A stretch of DNA of 64,000 nucleotides from NCBI RefSeq assembly GCF_014203355.1, contig NZ_JACHIR010000005.1:113352-177351 (forward strand), read 5' to 3'. Origin of the DNA: Kutzneria kofuensis (GTDB taxonomy: Bacteria > Actinomycetota > Actinomycetes > Mycobacteriales > Pseudonocardiaceae). Made by a program: the position numbers and the translations under genes. The notes beneath the pieces are model-generated. The model was given only the letters and a program-made list of their open reading frames with translations, ran no database searches and was not told the origin of the DNA. Numbering within the stretch: position 1 is the first letter of the stretch; every line of letters starts with the position of its first letter. Below, piece after piece: positions 16,238 through 25,206 of the stretch.

Positions 16238-17638
16238 ATGAGCGTTCCCGCTTTCCCGGTGCTGCCCGCCGGATTTCGGTTCGGCGTCGCCACCGCCGCC
16301 TACCAGATCGAGGGTGCCCACGACGAGGACGGCCGTGGCCCGTCCATCTGGGACACCTTCAGCCACATCCCGGGACGCACCCTCAATGGCGCGACCGGTG
16401 ACACCGCCTGCGACCACTACCACCGCTACCGTGAGGACGTGGCCCTGCTGCGCGGGCTCGGCGTGGACAGCTACCGGTTCTCGATCTCCTGGCCCCGCCT
16501 GCTGCCGGAGGGTGTCGGCCCGGTCAACCCCAAGGGTCTGGACTTCTACGACCGTCTGATCGACGAGTTGCTGGCGGCCGGGATCGCACCCGCCGTCACG
16601 CTCTACCACTGGGACCTGCCCCAGGCCCTGGAGGACCGCGGTGGCTGGCGCGTGCGCCGGACCGCCGAGGCGTTCGCGGAGTACGCCGCCCTCGCCGGGC
16701 AGCGCTACGGCGACCGGGTGGCGCGCTGGATGACCCTCAACGAGCCGTTCTGCTCGGCCTTCGTCGGCTACGCCGAGGGGCGGCACGCGCCCGGCGCCAC
16801 CGAGGGCCGCGGCGCGCTGGCGGCCGCCCACCACCTGCTGGTCGGGCACGGCCTCGCGGTCGCGGCGTTGCGTGCCGCGGACGCTCGGGAGGTCGGGATC
16901 GCCCTCAACCTCGATCGCATCCATGCCGCCTCCGACAGCCCCGAGGACCTCGCGGCGCTGCGTCGCGCCCAGGTCCTGCACAACGACATCTGGGCCGAGC
17001 CGCTGTTGGCCGGCCGCTACCCGGAGCACGAGGCCGAAACCTGGGCCGGCCTCGCCGACGGCCCGTGGCGGCGGCCCGGCGACCTGGACCTGATCGGCGG
17101 GCCGCTGGACTTCCTCGGCGTCAACTTCTACCGCCCGATCACCGTGGCCGCCGCGCCCCACCGCGAGGCGGATCCCGCGCTCCGCAGTGCCGTGGACATC
17201 GGCGTCGCCGAACTGGACCCTTACGGCACCCGGCACACCACCATGGGCTGGCCCGTTGTCCCGGCCGCGTTCACCGAGTTGCTGCGCGAACTGCACTCCC
17301 GCTACCCGCGGCTCCCGCCGGTCTGGATCACCGAGAACGGCTCCGCGGAGGTCGACGCCGTCGCCCCCGACGGTCTCGTCCACGACACCGACCGGATCAG
17401 CTACCTGGCCGAGCACCTCGCCGCCGTCGCGGACGCGATCGCCGCCGGGGTGGACGTGCGGGGCTACCACGCCTGGTCGCTGCTGGACAACTTCGAGTGG
17501 GCGCGCGGCTACGACCAGCGTTTCGGCCTGGTCCGCGTCGACTACGACACCCTGACCCGAACGCCCAAGGACAGCTACCACTGGTACCGGGGCCTGATCG
17601 CCGCGCACCGCGCGCGGACGGAGGAACCTGCCCGATGA
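16238..17638 (+). CDS. GH1 beta-glucosidase (cytoplasmic)
   Basis: A 466-residue retaining family 1 beta-glucosidase, without a signal peptide, that would hydrolyse imported cellobiose or xyloglucan oligosaccharides. The N-terminal signature FGVATAAYQIEGA is intact. The acid/base is E169 in TLNEPF and the nucleophile E366 in ITENGSA. The C-terminal NFEWARGY is the typical aglycone-site motif. AGGAGG lies 11 nt before the ATG. The stop overlaps the GH31 start (ATGA), so the two are translationally coupled: beta-glucosidase plus alpha-xylosidase is the expected pair for dismantling xyloglucan fragments. Confidence 0.96.
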   Translation: MSVPAFPVLPAGFRFGVATAAYQIEGAHDEDGRGPSIWDTFSHIPGRTLNGATGDTACDHYHRYREDVALLRGLGVDSYRFSISWPRLLPEGVGPVNPKGLDFYDRLIDELLAAGIAPAVTLYHWDLPQALEDRGGWRVRRTAEAFAEYAALAGQRYGDRVARWMTLNEPFCSAFVGYAEGRHAPGATEGRGALAAAHHLLVGHGLAVAALRAADAREVGIALNLDRIHAASDSPEDLAALRRAQVLHNDIWAEPLLAGRYPEHEAETWAGLADGPWRRPGDLDLIGGPLDFLGVNFYRPITVAAAPHREADPALRSAVDIGVAELDPYGTRHTTMGWPVVPAAFTELLRELHSRYPRLPPVWITENGSAEVDAVAPDGLVHDTDRISYLAEHLAAVADAIAAGVDVRGYHAWSLLDNFEWARGYDQRFGLVRVDYDTLTRTPKDSYHWYRGLIAAHRARTEEPAR

Positions 17639-19917
17639 AGTTCACCGACGGCTACTGGCTGATGCGGCCCGGCTGCACCGCGCGCTACGCCGCCGAAGTC
17701 GCCGACGTCCAGGCCGACGAGCACCGGTTGACGCTCTACGCGCCGGTCAAGCGGGTGCTCAGCCGTGGTGGCACGCTCAACAGCCCGCTGCTGACGGTCG
17801 AGTGCTGGTCGCCGGCCGAGGGCGTGATCGGGGTGCGCACCACTCACCACGCCGGATCGGTTCGCCGTGGACCCGAGTTCGCTCTGCCCGGTGCCCAGGA
17901 GGACGCCGGGAAGGTGCATCGGGACGGCACGGTGGCCGAGCTGCGCTCCGGCGAGCTGACGCTGCGGGTGGACACCTCCCAGCCGTGGCGGCTGGAGTTC
18001 ACCGCCGACGGGCGGACGCTGACGTCGGTGGAGGAGCGCGGCACGGGTTTCGTGACCGACGCCGAGGGCCGCCACCACATGCTCGGTCAGCTGTCGCTGT
18101 CGGTCGGCGAGCTGGTCTACGGGCTGGGCGAGCGGTTCACCCCGTTCGTCCGCAACGGTCAGACGGTGGACATCTGGCAGGCCGACGGCGGCACCAGCAG
18201 CGAACAGGCCTACAAGAACGTCCCGTTCCACCTGACCAACCGCGGCTACGGCGTGTTCGTCAACCACCCGGGCCGGGTCAGCTACGAGGTCGGCTCCGAG
18301 GCCGTCGGCCAGGTTCAGTTCAGCGTCGAGGACCAGTCGCTGGAGTACTTCGTCGTGTACGGGCCGACGCCGAAGGAGGTCCTCACCCGCTACACCGCGC
18401 TGACCGGGCGTCCCGCGCTGCCCCCGGCCTGGGCGCTGGGCCTGTGGTTGACCACGTCGTTCACCACCGCGTACGACGAGGCCACCGTGACCCGCTTCGT
18501 CGGCGGCATGGCCGAGCGCGGCATCCCGCTGAGCGTGTTCCACTTCGACTGCTTCTGGATGCGCGACTACCAGTGGTCCGACTTCACCTGGGACGAGCGG
18601 ACCTTCCCGGACCCGACCGGCATGCTGGCCCGGCTCAAGGAGCAGGGGCTGCGGATCTGCGTCTGGATCAACCCCTACATCGCGCAGAAGTCGCGCCTGT
18701 TCGAGGAGGGCCGGCAGGCGGGCTACCTGGTGCGCCGCGCCGACGGCAGCGTGTGGCAGTGGGACCTGTGGCAGCCCGGCATGGCGCTCGTGGACTTCAC
18801 CAACCCCGCCGCCCGCGACTGGTTCACCGGAGAACTGCGCACGCTGCTCGACCAGGGCGTCGACTGCTTCAAGACCGATTTCGGCGAGCGCATCCCGACC
18901 GACGTCGTCTGGCACGACGGCTCCGACCCGGAGCGGATGCACAATTACTACACCCACCTGTACAACCGGGCCGTGTTCGAGCTGCTGCGCGAGGAACGCG
19001 GCGAGGGCGAAGCGATGCTGTTCGCCCGCTCCGCCACGGCCGGCGGCCAGCAGTATCCGGTGCACTGGGGCGGGGACTGCGAGTCCCACTTCAACGCGAT
19101 GGCCGAGTCGCTGCGCGGCGGGCTGTCCCTCGGGCTGTCCGGCTTCGGCTTCTGGAGCCACGACATCGGCGGCTTCGAGGGCACACCCACCCCGACCGTG
19201 TTCAAGCGCTGGGTGCAGTTCGGGCTGCTGTCCTCGCACAGCCGCCTGCACGGCAGCAAGTCCTACCGGGTCCCGTGGGACTACGGTGACGAGGCCGTCG
19301 CGGTCACCCGTGAGTTCACCCTGCTCAAGCACCGCCTCGCCCCCTACCTGCACCGCGCGGCCCAGCAGGCGCACGCCACCGGCATCCCGGTGATGCGCGC
19401 GATGGTGCTGGAATTCCCCGACGATCTCGCCGCGGCCACGCTCGACCGGCAGTACCTGCTCGGCGACGACCTGCTCGTCGCCCCGGTCTTCACCGACGAC
19501 GGCACCGTCGACTACTACGTCCCGGACGGCACCTGGACCAACCTCCTGACCGGCGACCGGGTCACCGGCCCGCGCTGGGTGCGCGAACAGCACGGCCACC
19601 ACACACTGCCGCTGCTGGCGCGCCCCGACTCGGTCATCCCGCTGGCCGCCCACGACCAGCACCCGGTCTCGGCCTGGGCGGACGACGTCGAACTGCGGGT
19701 CCATGCCTTCGCCGACGGAGCCGAACGCACGGTGGTGATCCCCAGCGCCGCGGGACCAGGCGAAACGGCCCGCTTCCATCTGCGCCGCGAGGGCGACCTC
19801 CTGCGGGTGACCACCGACAGTCCGCACCCCTGGCGGCTGCGCCTCGGCGGACCGGACGGACCCTCGCACGCCAGTCCCGCCGGCACCCGGACGGCCGAGT
19901 TCCCGTTCCCGACCTGA
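17635..19917 (+). CDS. yicI: GH31 alpha-xylosidase (YicI-like)
   Basis: A 760-residue family 31 enzyme. The start MKFTDGYWLMRPG matches the YicI alpha-xylosidase N-terminus (MKISDGNWLIQPG) rather than alpha-glucosidases. The nucleophile is D415 in KTDFGE and the acid/base D481 in HWGGDCESH, one residue away from the E. coli YicI numbering (416 and 482). No signal peptide is present, so it acts in the cytoplasm to remove alpha-1,6-xylose from xyloglucan oligosaccharides. The ATG overlaps the GH1 stop by 4 bases. The specificity is family-based inference; alpha-glucosidase activity is less likely. Confidence 0.93.
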   Translation: MKFTDGYWLMRPGCTARYAAEVADVQADEHRLTLYAPVKRVLSRGGTLNSPLLTVECWSPAEGVIGVRTTHHAGSVRRGPEFALPGAQEDAGKVHRDGTVAELRSGELTLRVDTSQPWRLEFTADGRTLTSVEERGTGFVTDAEGRHHMLGQLSLSVGELVYGLGERFTPFVRNGQTVDIWQADGGTSSEQAYKNVPFHLTNRGYGVFVNHPGRVSYEVGSEAVGQVQFSVEDQSLEYFVVYGPTPKEVLTRYTALTGRPALPPAWALGLWLTTSFTTAYDEATVTRFVGGMAERGIPLSVFHFDCFWMRDYQWSDFTWDERTFPDPTGMLARLKEQGLRICVWINPYIAQKSRLFEEGRQAGYLVRRADGSVWQWDLWQPGMALVDFTNPAARDWFTGELRTLLDQGVDCFKTDFGERIPTDVVWHDGSDPERMHNYYTHLYNRAVFELLREERGEGEAMLFARSATAGGQQYPVHWGGDCESHFNAMAESLRGGLSLGLSGFGFWSHDIGGFEGTPTPTVFKRWVQFGLLSSHSRLHGSKSYRVPWDYGDEAVAVTREFTLLKHRLAPYLHRAAQQAHATGIPVMRAMVLEFPDDLAAATLDRQYLLGDDLLVAPVFTDDGTVDYYVPDGTWTNLLTGDRVTGPRWVREQHGHHTLPLLARPDSVIPLAAHDQHPVSAWADDVELRVHAFADGAERTVVIPSAAGPGETARFHLRREGDLLRVTTDSPHPWRLRLGGPDGPSHASPAGTRTAEFPFPT

Positions 19918-19935
19918 ACCCGGGGCGAACGGCTG

Positions 19936-19976
19936 CCGGTGCCGGGCCACCGCGGTCCGCGGTGGCTCGGCACCGG
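19936..19976. terminator. Bidirectional terminator between GH31 and GH29
   Basis: Arms of 20 bases (19936-19955 and 19957-19976) pair with one mismatch around CCGCGGTCCGCGG. It lies between two convergent genes and should stop both. Confidence 0.85.
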
Positions 19977-19990
19977 TGCCGAGCGGGTGA

Positions 19991-21922
19991 TCAGCTGAAG
20001 GGCCGGTCGTATGCCTGGAACTCGCGGATCGACGCCCAGCAGCCGGTGTCCAGTCCGGTCACGGTCACCCGCAGATGGCGCGCGGTCGCGGTGAACGGCA
20101 GGGTGTGCACCTGACCCGTGTCGGTGTTGTTCGTCCGGTCGACCACTGTGGACCAGGTGTGGCCGTCGGTCGATCCCTCGACCCGGTAGCGGTAGGTCTT
20201 GCCCGGGAACTCCCAGGCGATCCGCGCACCGGTCAGCGCGGTGGCGGCGCCGAGGTCGACTTGCAACCAGTGGCCGGTGGCGCCGTCCGCGGCGCACCAG
20301 CGGGTCGCGGTGTCGCCGTCGGTGGCGCGCGCGGCGATGTTGCCCTTGCCCGCCTCCTCGCTGTCCGCGGAGGTGGCCCTGCCGACGGCGATGTCGGTGG
20401 CCACGACGGGCCGGTCCAGCACCACCGCGACCACGGAGTCCTGCGGGTGCACCGTGCGGTCGATGCCGGTGATGGTGACCGTGCCGTCCGAACCCACGGT
20501 GTAGGGCAGGGCCCGCCCGCCGGGCACGGCGTAGACCCGTCGCACCATGGCATCGCCGATCGACGGGGTGGTGACCGCCCCGCCGGCCCGGCCGGGCAAC
20601 AGGTGCACGTAGAACGTCTTGTCCCGGAAGGTGTAGCCCACCTGGCCGTCGACCGGGTTCCACGGCCCACCACGGGTTCCGTACACCGCCTCGTCCACAT
20701 CGGACAGGAAGGCGCCGACCCGGGTGAGCACCGCCGCCGAGTCGGCCGGCACGACGCCGTGCCGGTCCGGCCCCACGTTGATCAGCGTGGTCATGTTGCG
20801 CACCAGGGCATTGACCACCACGGCGAGGATCTGGTCGTAGCTCATCACCGACGCTCCCGCGGTGTAGCCCCAGGCGCCCCGGATGGTGAACGTCTTCTCC
20901 ACCACCCCGGCCCGGATCGGCCCGGTCGGCACCGAGCCACCCTCCTCGACGCCGTAGTCACCGGCCCAGCCCGAACGCGGGGTGACCACGACGTTCGGCT
21001 GGTGCGCGCGGACCATGCCCATCAGTCCCAACGGTTTCCCGGTGGCGGGCTCGGTCTCGCCGTACCCGCCCACCGGCCACTCGTTGGCCGGGTCGCGGTA
21101 CCGGCCGGGTTCCCAGAAGAACGCGCCGTCGGCGTCGCTGCCCTGCTCGGCCAGCCAGCCGCCGTCCCACCACAGGTCGTCGATCGGGCCGTAGTCGGAC
21201 ACCAACTGCTTGACCGCCTGGTACACCTCCTCCTTCATCACCTGGGCGTTCGCCCGGTAGTCGAAGCTCGCCGGGTCGGCGCCCTCGTAGTTCCACGGCG
21301 GGGCCGACAGGGCCGCGCCCCTGACGTTGTAGTAGCCGGGATAACGCCAGTCGATCGGCGAGTAGTACAGCCCGAGTTTCAGGCCGGCGGCGCGCACCGC
21401 TGACACGTAGCCGGCGACGAAGTCCCGGTTCAGCGGCGCCTGCGCGCTGGTCCACGCGTTGGGGTGCGAGTTCGGATACAGCCCGAACCCCTCGTGGTGC
21501 CGGGTGGTGAGCACCACGTACTTCGCGCCCATGGTCCTGGCCAGCTCGACCCAGGCGGTCGGGTCGTACTGGTCGGCGGTGAACTGCTGCGGCGACGGGC
21601 TGGTGAGGAACTCGCGGTACACGCTGGGCTTGACCTGCGCGCTGCGCTCGTACCACTCCCCCTGGGCCGGGCCGGCGTAGACGCCCCAGTGGATGAACAT
21701 GCCGATCTTCGCGTCGGCCAGCCAGCCGACCGTCGCATCGGACTGTTGCGCCAGCCCCTGGTCGATCTGCGGCACCCGCAGCGCCGGTAGCGGCACCCCG
21801 GTCGGGGTGGTCGCGGTGGTCGCGGCCACGGCGGGCGCACCGGTGGGCAGGACGGTCAGGGCGCCGGCGGCGGCCGCACCGGCGAGAAAACGGCGACGGG
21901 GCAACGGTTCGGCAGGGGACAT
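19991..21922 (-). CDS. TAT-exported GH29 alpha-L-fucosidase with F5/8C (CBM32) domain
   Basis: A 643-residue secreted alpha-L-fucosidase. A twin-arginine signal is visible (PRRRFLAGAAAAG, then AVAA). The GH29 catalytic domain has KIGMFIHWGVYAG, LTTRHHEGF and LWWDGGW, with D253 as the predicted nucleophile. A C-terminal discoidin-type (F5/8C, CBM32-like) domain spans about residues 500-643 (ATDGDTATRW, then WLQVDLG). ATG 21922 has GGAGG 9 nt upstream; ATG 21928 is too close to it. Fucose removal fits the neighbouring GH1/GH31 pair, because plant xyloglucan side chains can end in fucose. It is convergent with GH31. Confidence 0.94.
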   Translation of the reverse strand: MSPAEPLPRRRFLAGAAAAGALTVLPTGAPAVAATTATTPTGVPLPALRVPQIDQGLAQQSDATVGWLADAKIGMFIHWGVYAGPAQGEWYERSAQVKPSVYREFLTSPSPQQFTADQYDPTAWVELARTMGAKYVVLTTRHHEGFGLYPNSHPNAWTSAQAPLNRDFVAGYVSAVRAAGLKLGLYYSPIDWRYPGYYNVRGAALSAPPWNYEGADPASFDYRANAQVMKEEVYQAVKQLVSDYGPIDDLWWDGGWLAEQGSDADGAFFWEPGRYRDPANEWPVGGYGETEPATGKPLGLMGMVRAHQPNVVVTPRSGWAGDYGVEEGGSVPTGPIRAGVVEKTFTIRGAWGYTAGASVMSYDQILAVVVNALVRNMTTLINVGPDRHGVVPADSAAVLTRVGAFLSDVDEAVYGTRGGPWNPVDGQVGYTFRDKTFYVHLLPGRAGGAVTTPSIGDAMVRRVYAVPGGRALPYTVGSDGTVTITGIDRTVHPQDSVVAVVLDRPVVATDIAVGRATSADSEEAGKGNIAARATDGDTATRWCAADGATGHWLQVDLGAATALTGARIAWEFPGKTYRYRVEGSTDGHTWSTVVDRTNNTDTGQVHTLPFTATARHLRVTVTGLDTGCWASIREFQAYDRPFS

Positions 21923-22072
21923 CGGCATCAACCTCCGGTGGCGGGCAGGAGGGAGGGACAGCCGAGCGCGGCGGCGGCCCAGCCCACGCAGGACATCCGA
22001 TCTTTCGCGGACGCTACAGCGGGCCGGACCGCACCGTCAAGGAAACTTCTCTGGCACCGCAACCGTACTGCC

Positions 22073-22099
22073 GTCGATTCGTGAAACAATCGAATCGAC
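22073..22099. promoter_or_regulatory. Inverted repeat upstream of GH29
   Basis: GTCGATTCG (22073-22081) and CGAATCGAC (22091-22099) are perfect inverted arms around an AT-rich 9-base centre. The site is about 150 bp upstream of the GH29 start and 30 bp after the end of the next minus-strand gene. It is more likely an operator than a terminator because the arms are not GC-rich. Confidence 0.5.
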
Positions 22100-22128
22100 A
22101 CATCGGATCTCTGGTGCCGCGGCAGGAA

Positions 22129-23457
22129 TCAGCCGAAACTCCACCGTTGGTTGCTGCCGCCGTTGCAGGACCACAGTTCGACCGGCGCGCCCTCGGCGGT
22201 CGAGGAACCGGTCACGTCCAGGCACAGCCCTGACTGCGCACCGGTGACGGTGCCGTTGGTGTTGAGGTTCCACTGCTGGTTGGCCTGGCCGTTGCAGGAC
22301 CAGACGATCACCTTGGTGCCGGGACTGGTGCCCCGGCCGTTGGCGTCCAGGCACAGCGTGGTGCCGGCCAGCGTGACGGTCAACTGGGCTGCGGTGGTAC
22401 GCGTCCAGGTCTGCCCGGCCTGCCCGTCACACGTGCCGATGGTCACCTGCGCACCCGGTGTGCCGGTCGAGGGCGCGGCAAGGCACTTGGCCGCGCCCAC
22501 GGCGTGCAGCGCGCCGGTGTTCCCGCCTCCTGGCGCGCTGCCGCCGGGCACGTACGGGCACTTGGGGGAGTACATCGAGATGGAGCTGGGATCGGGAGGC
22601 GCCGGGCACAGGAAGGGCGTGTACCGGATGTCGTTGTCGAGGAAGGTTTTCAGCCAGGGGATCAGCAGTTTCATCTCGACGTTGTTGGGATGGGTGTAGT
22701 ACACGTGGTCGGCGCCGGCGATCTGGGCGAAGTCGCTCTGCGTCGAGGCGGGCATGGTGGCGTAGAGGCCGCTGAGGTAGGACGGCGTGACCACGGCGTC
22801 GTTCTGACCGCCGATCACCATCGTCGGCACCGTGTCCGTGGCCAGCGACAGGTTGCCCACCGGTGAGCCGGGCGCGAGACCGACCGCGGCCTTGAGCGCG
22901 GGCTGCCTTTCCGCCGCGAGCATTGCCCCGGCCCCGCCCGCGGAATGGCCGAGCACCGACAGGCGGTTCGGGTCGACCCGGTCGCGCACCGGGCTCTGCG
23001 TGGTCAGATAGTTCAACGCGGCCAACAGTTCGGTGCCGCGGGCGTCGGCGCTGTCGGTGCGGGTGGTGGTCTCCACGCCGATCACGACGAAACCGAACGA
23101 GGCCAACCACGGCCCCATCCACGCTTCCTCGTCGGCGAACAGCGCCGAGTAGCCGGGCACGATCGCCAGCGCGCCCCAGGTGCCCAGGCTGGTGTCGGTC
23201 GGGTAGTACACCATTCCGCCGTTGAACCCGTAGCCCGCCGGCACGCTCGTCGACGCCGTCGCGAACGGGCCGGTACGGGACTCGATCATCGCTACGGTCG
23301 GATCGGGGCCCCGCTGGTACGGATTGCCCGCCGTGGTGTCCCATGGCTGGGCGAGGGCGGGCCGCGCCGCGAGCACGCCCGCGGCCAATGTGGTCACCAC
23401 GGCCAGGATCGCCACGACGATCCCGGCCAGCCGCCGGGTTGTCCCGCCTCGTCCCAT
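22129..23457 (-). CDS. Secreted polyester hydrolase/cutinase-like enzyme with ricin-type lectin domain
   Basis: A 442-residue exported serine hydrolase. After a signal peptide ending ALAQ, the mature start NPYQRGPDPT and the later SRTGPFAT closely follow the opening of actinobacterial PET-hydrolase-type cutinases such as LCC. The triad is S172 (GHSAGG), D220 (GGQNDAV) and H251 (GADHVYY); LCC has S165, D210 and H242. Differences from LCC are Ala for Met after the catalytic Ser and LAPGSP in place of the TPWH segment. A disulfide-like pair (FLC and KCP) ends the domain. Residues about 305-442 form a ricin B/CBM13 domain with three QxW repeats (QTW, QQW, QRW). ATG 23457 has GGAGG 6 nt upstream. 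Cutin or another polyester on plant surfaces is the likely substrate. Confidence 0.88.
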   Translation of the reverse strand: MGRGGTTRRLAGIVVAILAVVTTLAAGVLAARPALAQPWDTTAGNPYQRGPDPTVAMIESRTGPFATASTSVPAGYGFNGGMVYYPTDTSLGTWGALAIVPGYSALFADEEAWMGPWLASFGFVVIGVETTTRTDSADARGTELLAALNYLTTQSPVRDRVDPNRLSVLGHSAGGAGAMLAAERQPALKAAVGLAPGSPVGNLSLATDTVPTMVIGGQNDAVVTPSYLSGLYATMPASTQSDFAQIAGADHVYYTHPNNVEMKLLIPWLKTFLDNDIRYTPFLCPAPPDPSSISMYSPKCPYVPGGSAPGGGNTGALHAVGAAKCLAAPSTGTPGAQVTIGTCDGQAGQTWTRTTAAQLTVTLAGTTLCLDANGRGTSPGTKVIVWSCNGQANQQWNLNTNGTVTGAQSGLCLDVTGSSTAEGAPVELWSCNGGSNQRWSFG

Positions 23458-23490
23458 GATCGCCTCCAGCCAGGGGACATTCCACCCGAG

Positions 23491-23513
23491 GGTGACAAGA
23501 AGGCTGCGTCACC
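23491..23513. promoter_or_regulatory. Inverted repeat GGTGAC-N11-GTCACC
   Basis: GGTGAC (23491-23496) and GTCACC (23508-23513) are inverted in the divergent promoter region between the polyester hydrolase and expansin genes. The rest of this 293-bp region holds a TTGACA at 23688-23693 without a clear -10. Confidence 0.35.
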
Positions 23514-23750
23514 TCAACAACGACCGCACACCGGCGAGAGCCACCGCGCCCGCACGCCATCGGATCGCCGCTGGACACTCGCCTGTTTCGATCCCTTCGA
23601 CGCGGGCGCCGCCGCACCGTTCACCGGCGGCGACCGGGAAAGTTACACCCGTGAGGCGGGGTTCTTCGCGGCCACGGCGCCCGGCCGTTGACAGCGGCCG
23701 ACGGTTCACCGCGCAATGGACGCCGACGAGCAACGTCCGGAAGGGGTGTC

Positions 23751-25076
23751 ATGCGCAGGTCGCGCGGGACCAGATTCGTGCTCGGCGCCAGGGTGCTGGC
23801 GGTGACCGCGTTCGCGGCCGTCGTCGGTCTGCTGCTGTTCCAGTCACCGGCCGCCGCGCTCGACGTCACCAGCACGCCGTCGCCGGTCACCGGCAACGCC
23901 ACGTACTTCAGCGGCCTCGGCTCGCCGTACGGCGGTTGCGGGATACCGCAGGCCAACCTGGACAGCCAGGACTTCGTGGCGTTGAACGTGTTCAACACGC
24001 CCGGCAACTACGGCATGTTCCCCCGCCCGGTGCCGTCGTCGCAGTCCAGCATCCTGGGCATGTTCGACAACGGCCTCAACTGCGACCGGTACGTCCAGGT
24101 CACCATCGGCGACTACTGCACCGGCACCAACGACGGCGCGCAGAGCCAACCCTTCTGCCGCAACGGTTCCTGGGTCAGCGACAAGTACAACGGGGCCACG
24201 CTGACCATGGTGGTCGCGGACAGCTGCGCCGACTCCAACGCATGGTGTCGGGACGACCCGTACCACCTGGACCTGCACCAGGACTCGCTGAACCGGTTCG
24301 TGTTGAACGGCGCCCCGGTGGGCAGCGGGCTGGCCGACCACTGGAACAACCGCCACATCTCCTGGCAGTTCGTGCCGACGCCGAACTACACCGGCGACAT
24401 CCAGATCGGTTTCCTGCAGGGCGCGCAGACCTGGTGGGGCGCGACCGCGATCTCCCACCTGCCCAACGGCATCCACGGTGTGCAGTACTTCGCCAACGGC
24501 GGGTGGACCAACGCCACGATGGACGGCGACATGGGGCAGGCGTACATCCTGTCCCCCACGACCTCCGGGGGCACCCAGTTCCAGATCCGCGTGCTGGACG
24601 CGAACGACACCCTGATCAACAACGGCCGGGTGTACACGTTCTCGCTGCCGGCGTCCTGCGGCACGCAGTGCGCCGCGGCCTACACGCAGGTCAGCTACAC
24701 GACCGGCGACGGTGGCGGTGGCACCACCACGACCACTCCCCCGTCCTCGACCACCACGACGCCGCCCACCACACCGCCCGGCGGGTGCACGGCGAGTGAG
24801 TCGGTCACCAGCAGCTGGCCCGGCGGTTTCCAGGCCAGCGTCACCGTCACCAACACCGGGACGGCACCGATCACTTCCTGGACCGTCAACGGCACGTTCC
24901 CCGGCAGCCAGACCGTCGCCAACTCGTGGAACGCCACGGTCACCCAGTCCGGCGCGCAACTGAGCGCCCGCAACGCCGGCTACAACGGCACCATCCCGGC
25001 CGGCGGCAGCACCAGCTGGGGCATGACCGTCAACGGCGCCAACCAGCCACTGACCAACCTGACGTGCCAGACCTGA
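23751..25076 (+). CDS. Secreted expansin-like protein with CBM2
   Basis: A 441-residue exported protein that would loosen cellulose or xyloglucan networks without hydrolysis. After the signal peptide (ending AAALD), a double-psi beta-barrel domain has YFSGLG, YGGCGIP, DYCTGTNDG, VVADSC and HLDLHQDSLNRF, the last resembling the expansin HxD motif. A second beta domain (WQFVPTPNYTGDIQIGFLQGA, in short aromatic-rich strands) resembles CBM63. A Thr/Pro linker precedes a CBM2 that starts CTASESVTSSWPGGF and ends LTCQT. ATG 23751 has GGAAGGGG upstream. Divergence from the polyester hydrolase suggests shared control. GH45-like endoglucanase activity is an alternative but less supported. Confidence 0.85.
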   Translation: MRRSRGTRFVLGARVLAVTAFAAVVGLLLFQSPAAALDVTSTPSPVTGNATYFSGLGSPYGGCGIPQANLDSQDFVALNVFNTPGNYGMFPRPVPSSQSSILGMFDNGLNCDRYVQVTIGDYCTGTNDGAQSQPFCRNGSWVSDKYNGATLTMVVADSCADSNAWCRDDPYHLDLHQDSLNRFVLNGAPVGSGLADHWNNRHISWQFVPTPNYTGDIQIGFLQGAQTWWGATAISHLPNGIHGVQYFANGGWTNATMDGDMGQAYILSPTTSGGTQFQIRVLDANDTLINNGRVYTFSLPASCGTQCAAAYTQVSYTTGDGGGGTTTTTPPSSTTTTPPTTPPGGCTASESVTSSWPGGFQASVTVTNTGTAPITSWTVNGTFPGSQTVANSWNATVTQSGAQLSARNAGYNGTIPAGGSTSWGMTVNGANQPLTNLTCQT

Positions 25077-25101
25077 ACCACGGCAGCCGAAACCGCCGCA
25101 A

Positions 25102-25142
25102 GGAGCCCGCCCCCGACTCGCACCCGGCCGGGAGTGGGCTCC
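25102..25142. terminator. Hairpin after expansin-like gene
   Basis: GGAGCCC (25102-25108) pairs with GGGCTCC (25136-25142), and ACTC/GAGT adds inner pairing. It lies 26 bp after the stop codon and also faces the end of larE. Confidence 0.55.
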
Positions 25143-25206
25143 GTAACGCGCACCACGACGGGCACGGTTCCGCGCTGCTCCCGGCGTGAGATCGGCTGCG
25201 CCCGGA

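Noticed and set aside
23688..23750. Upstream start for the expansin-like gene
   Set aside because: ATG 23751 has a strong ribosome binding site and begins a normal signal peptide, while the extension adds an Arg-rich segment in front of it.
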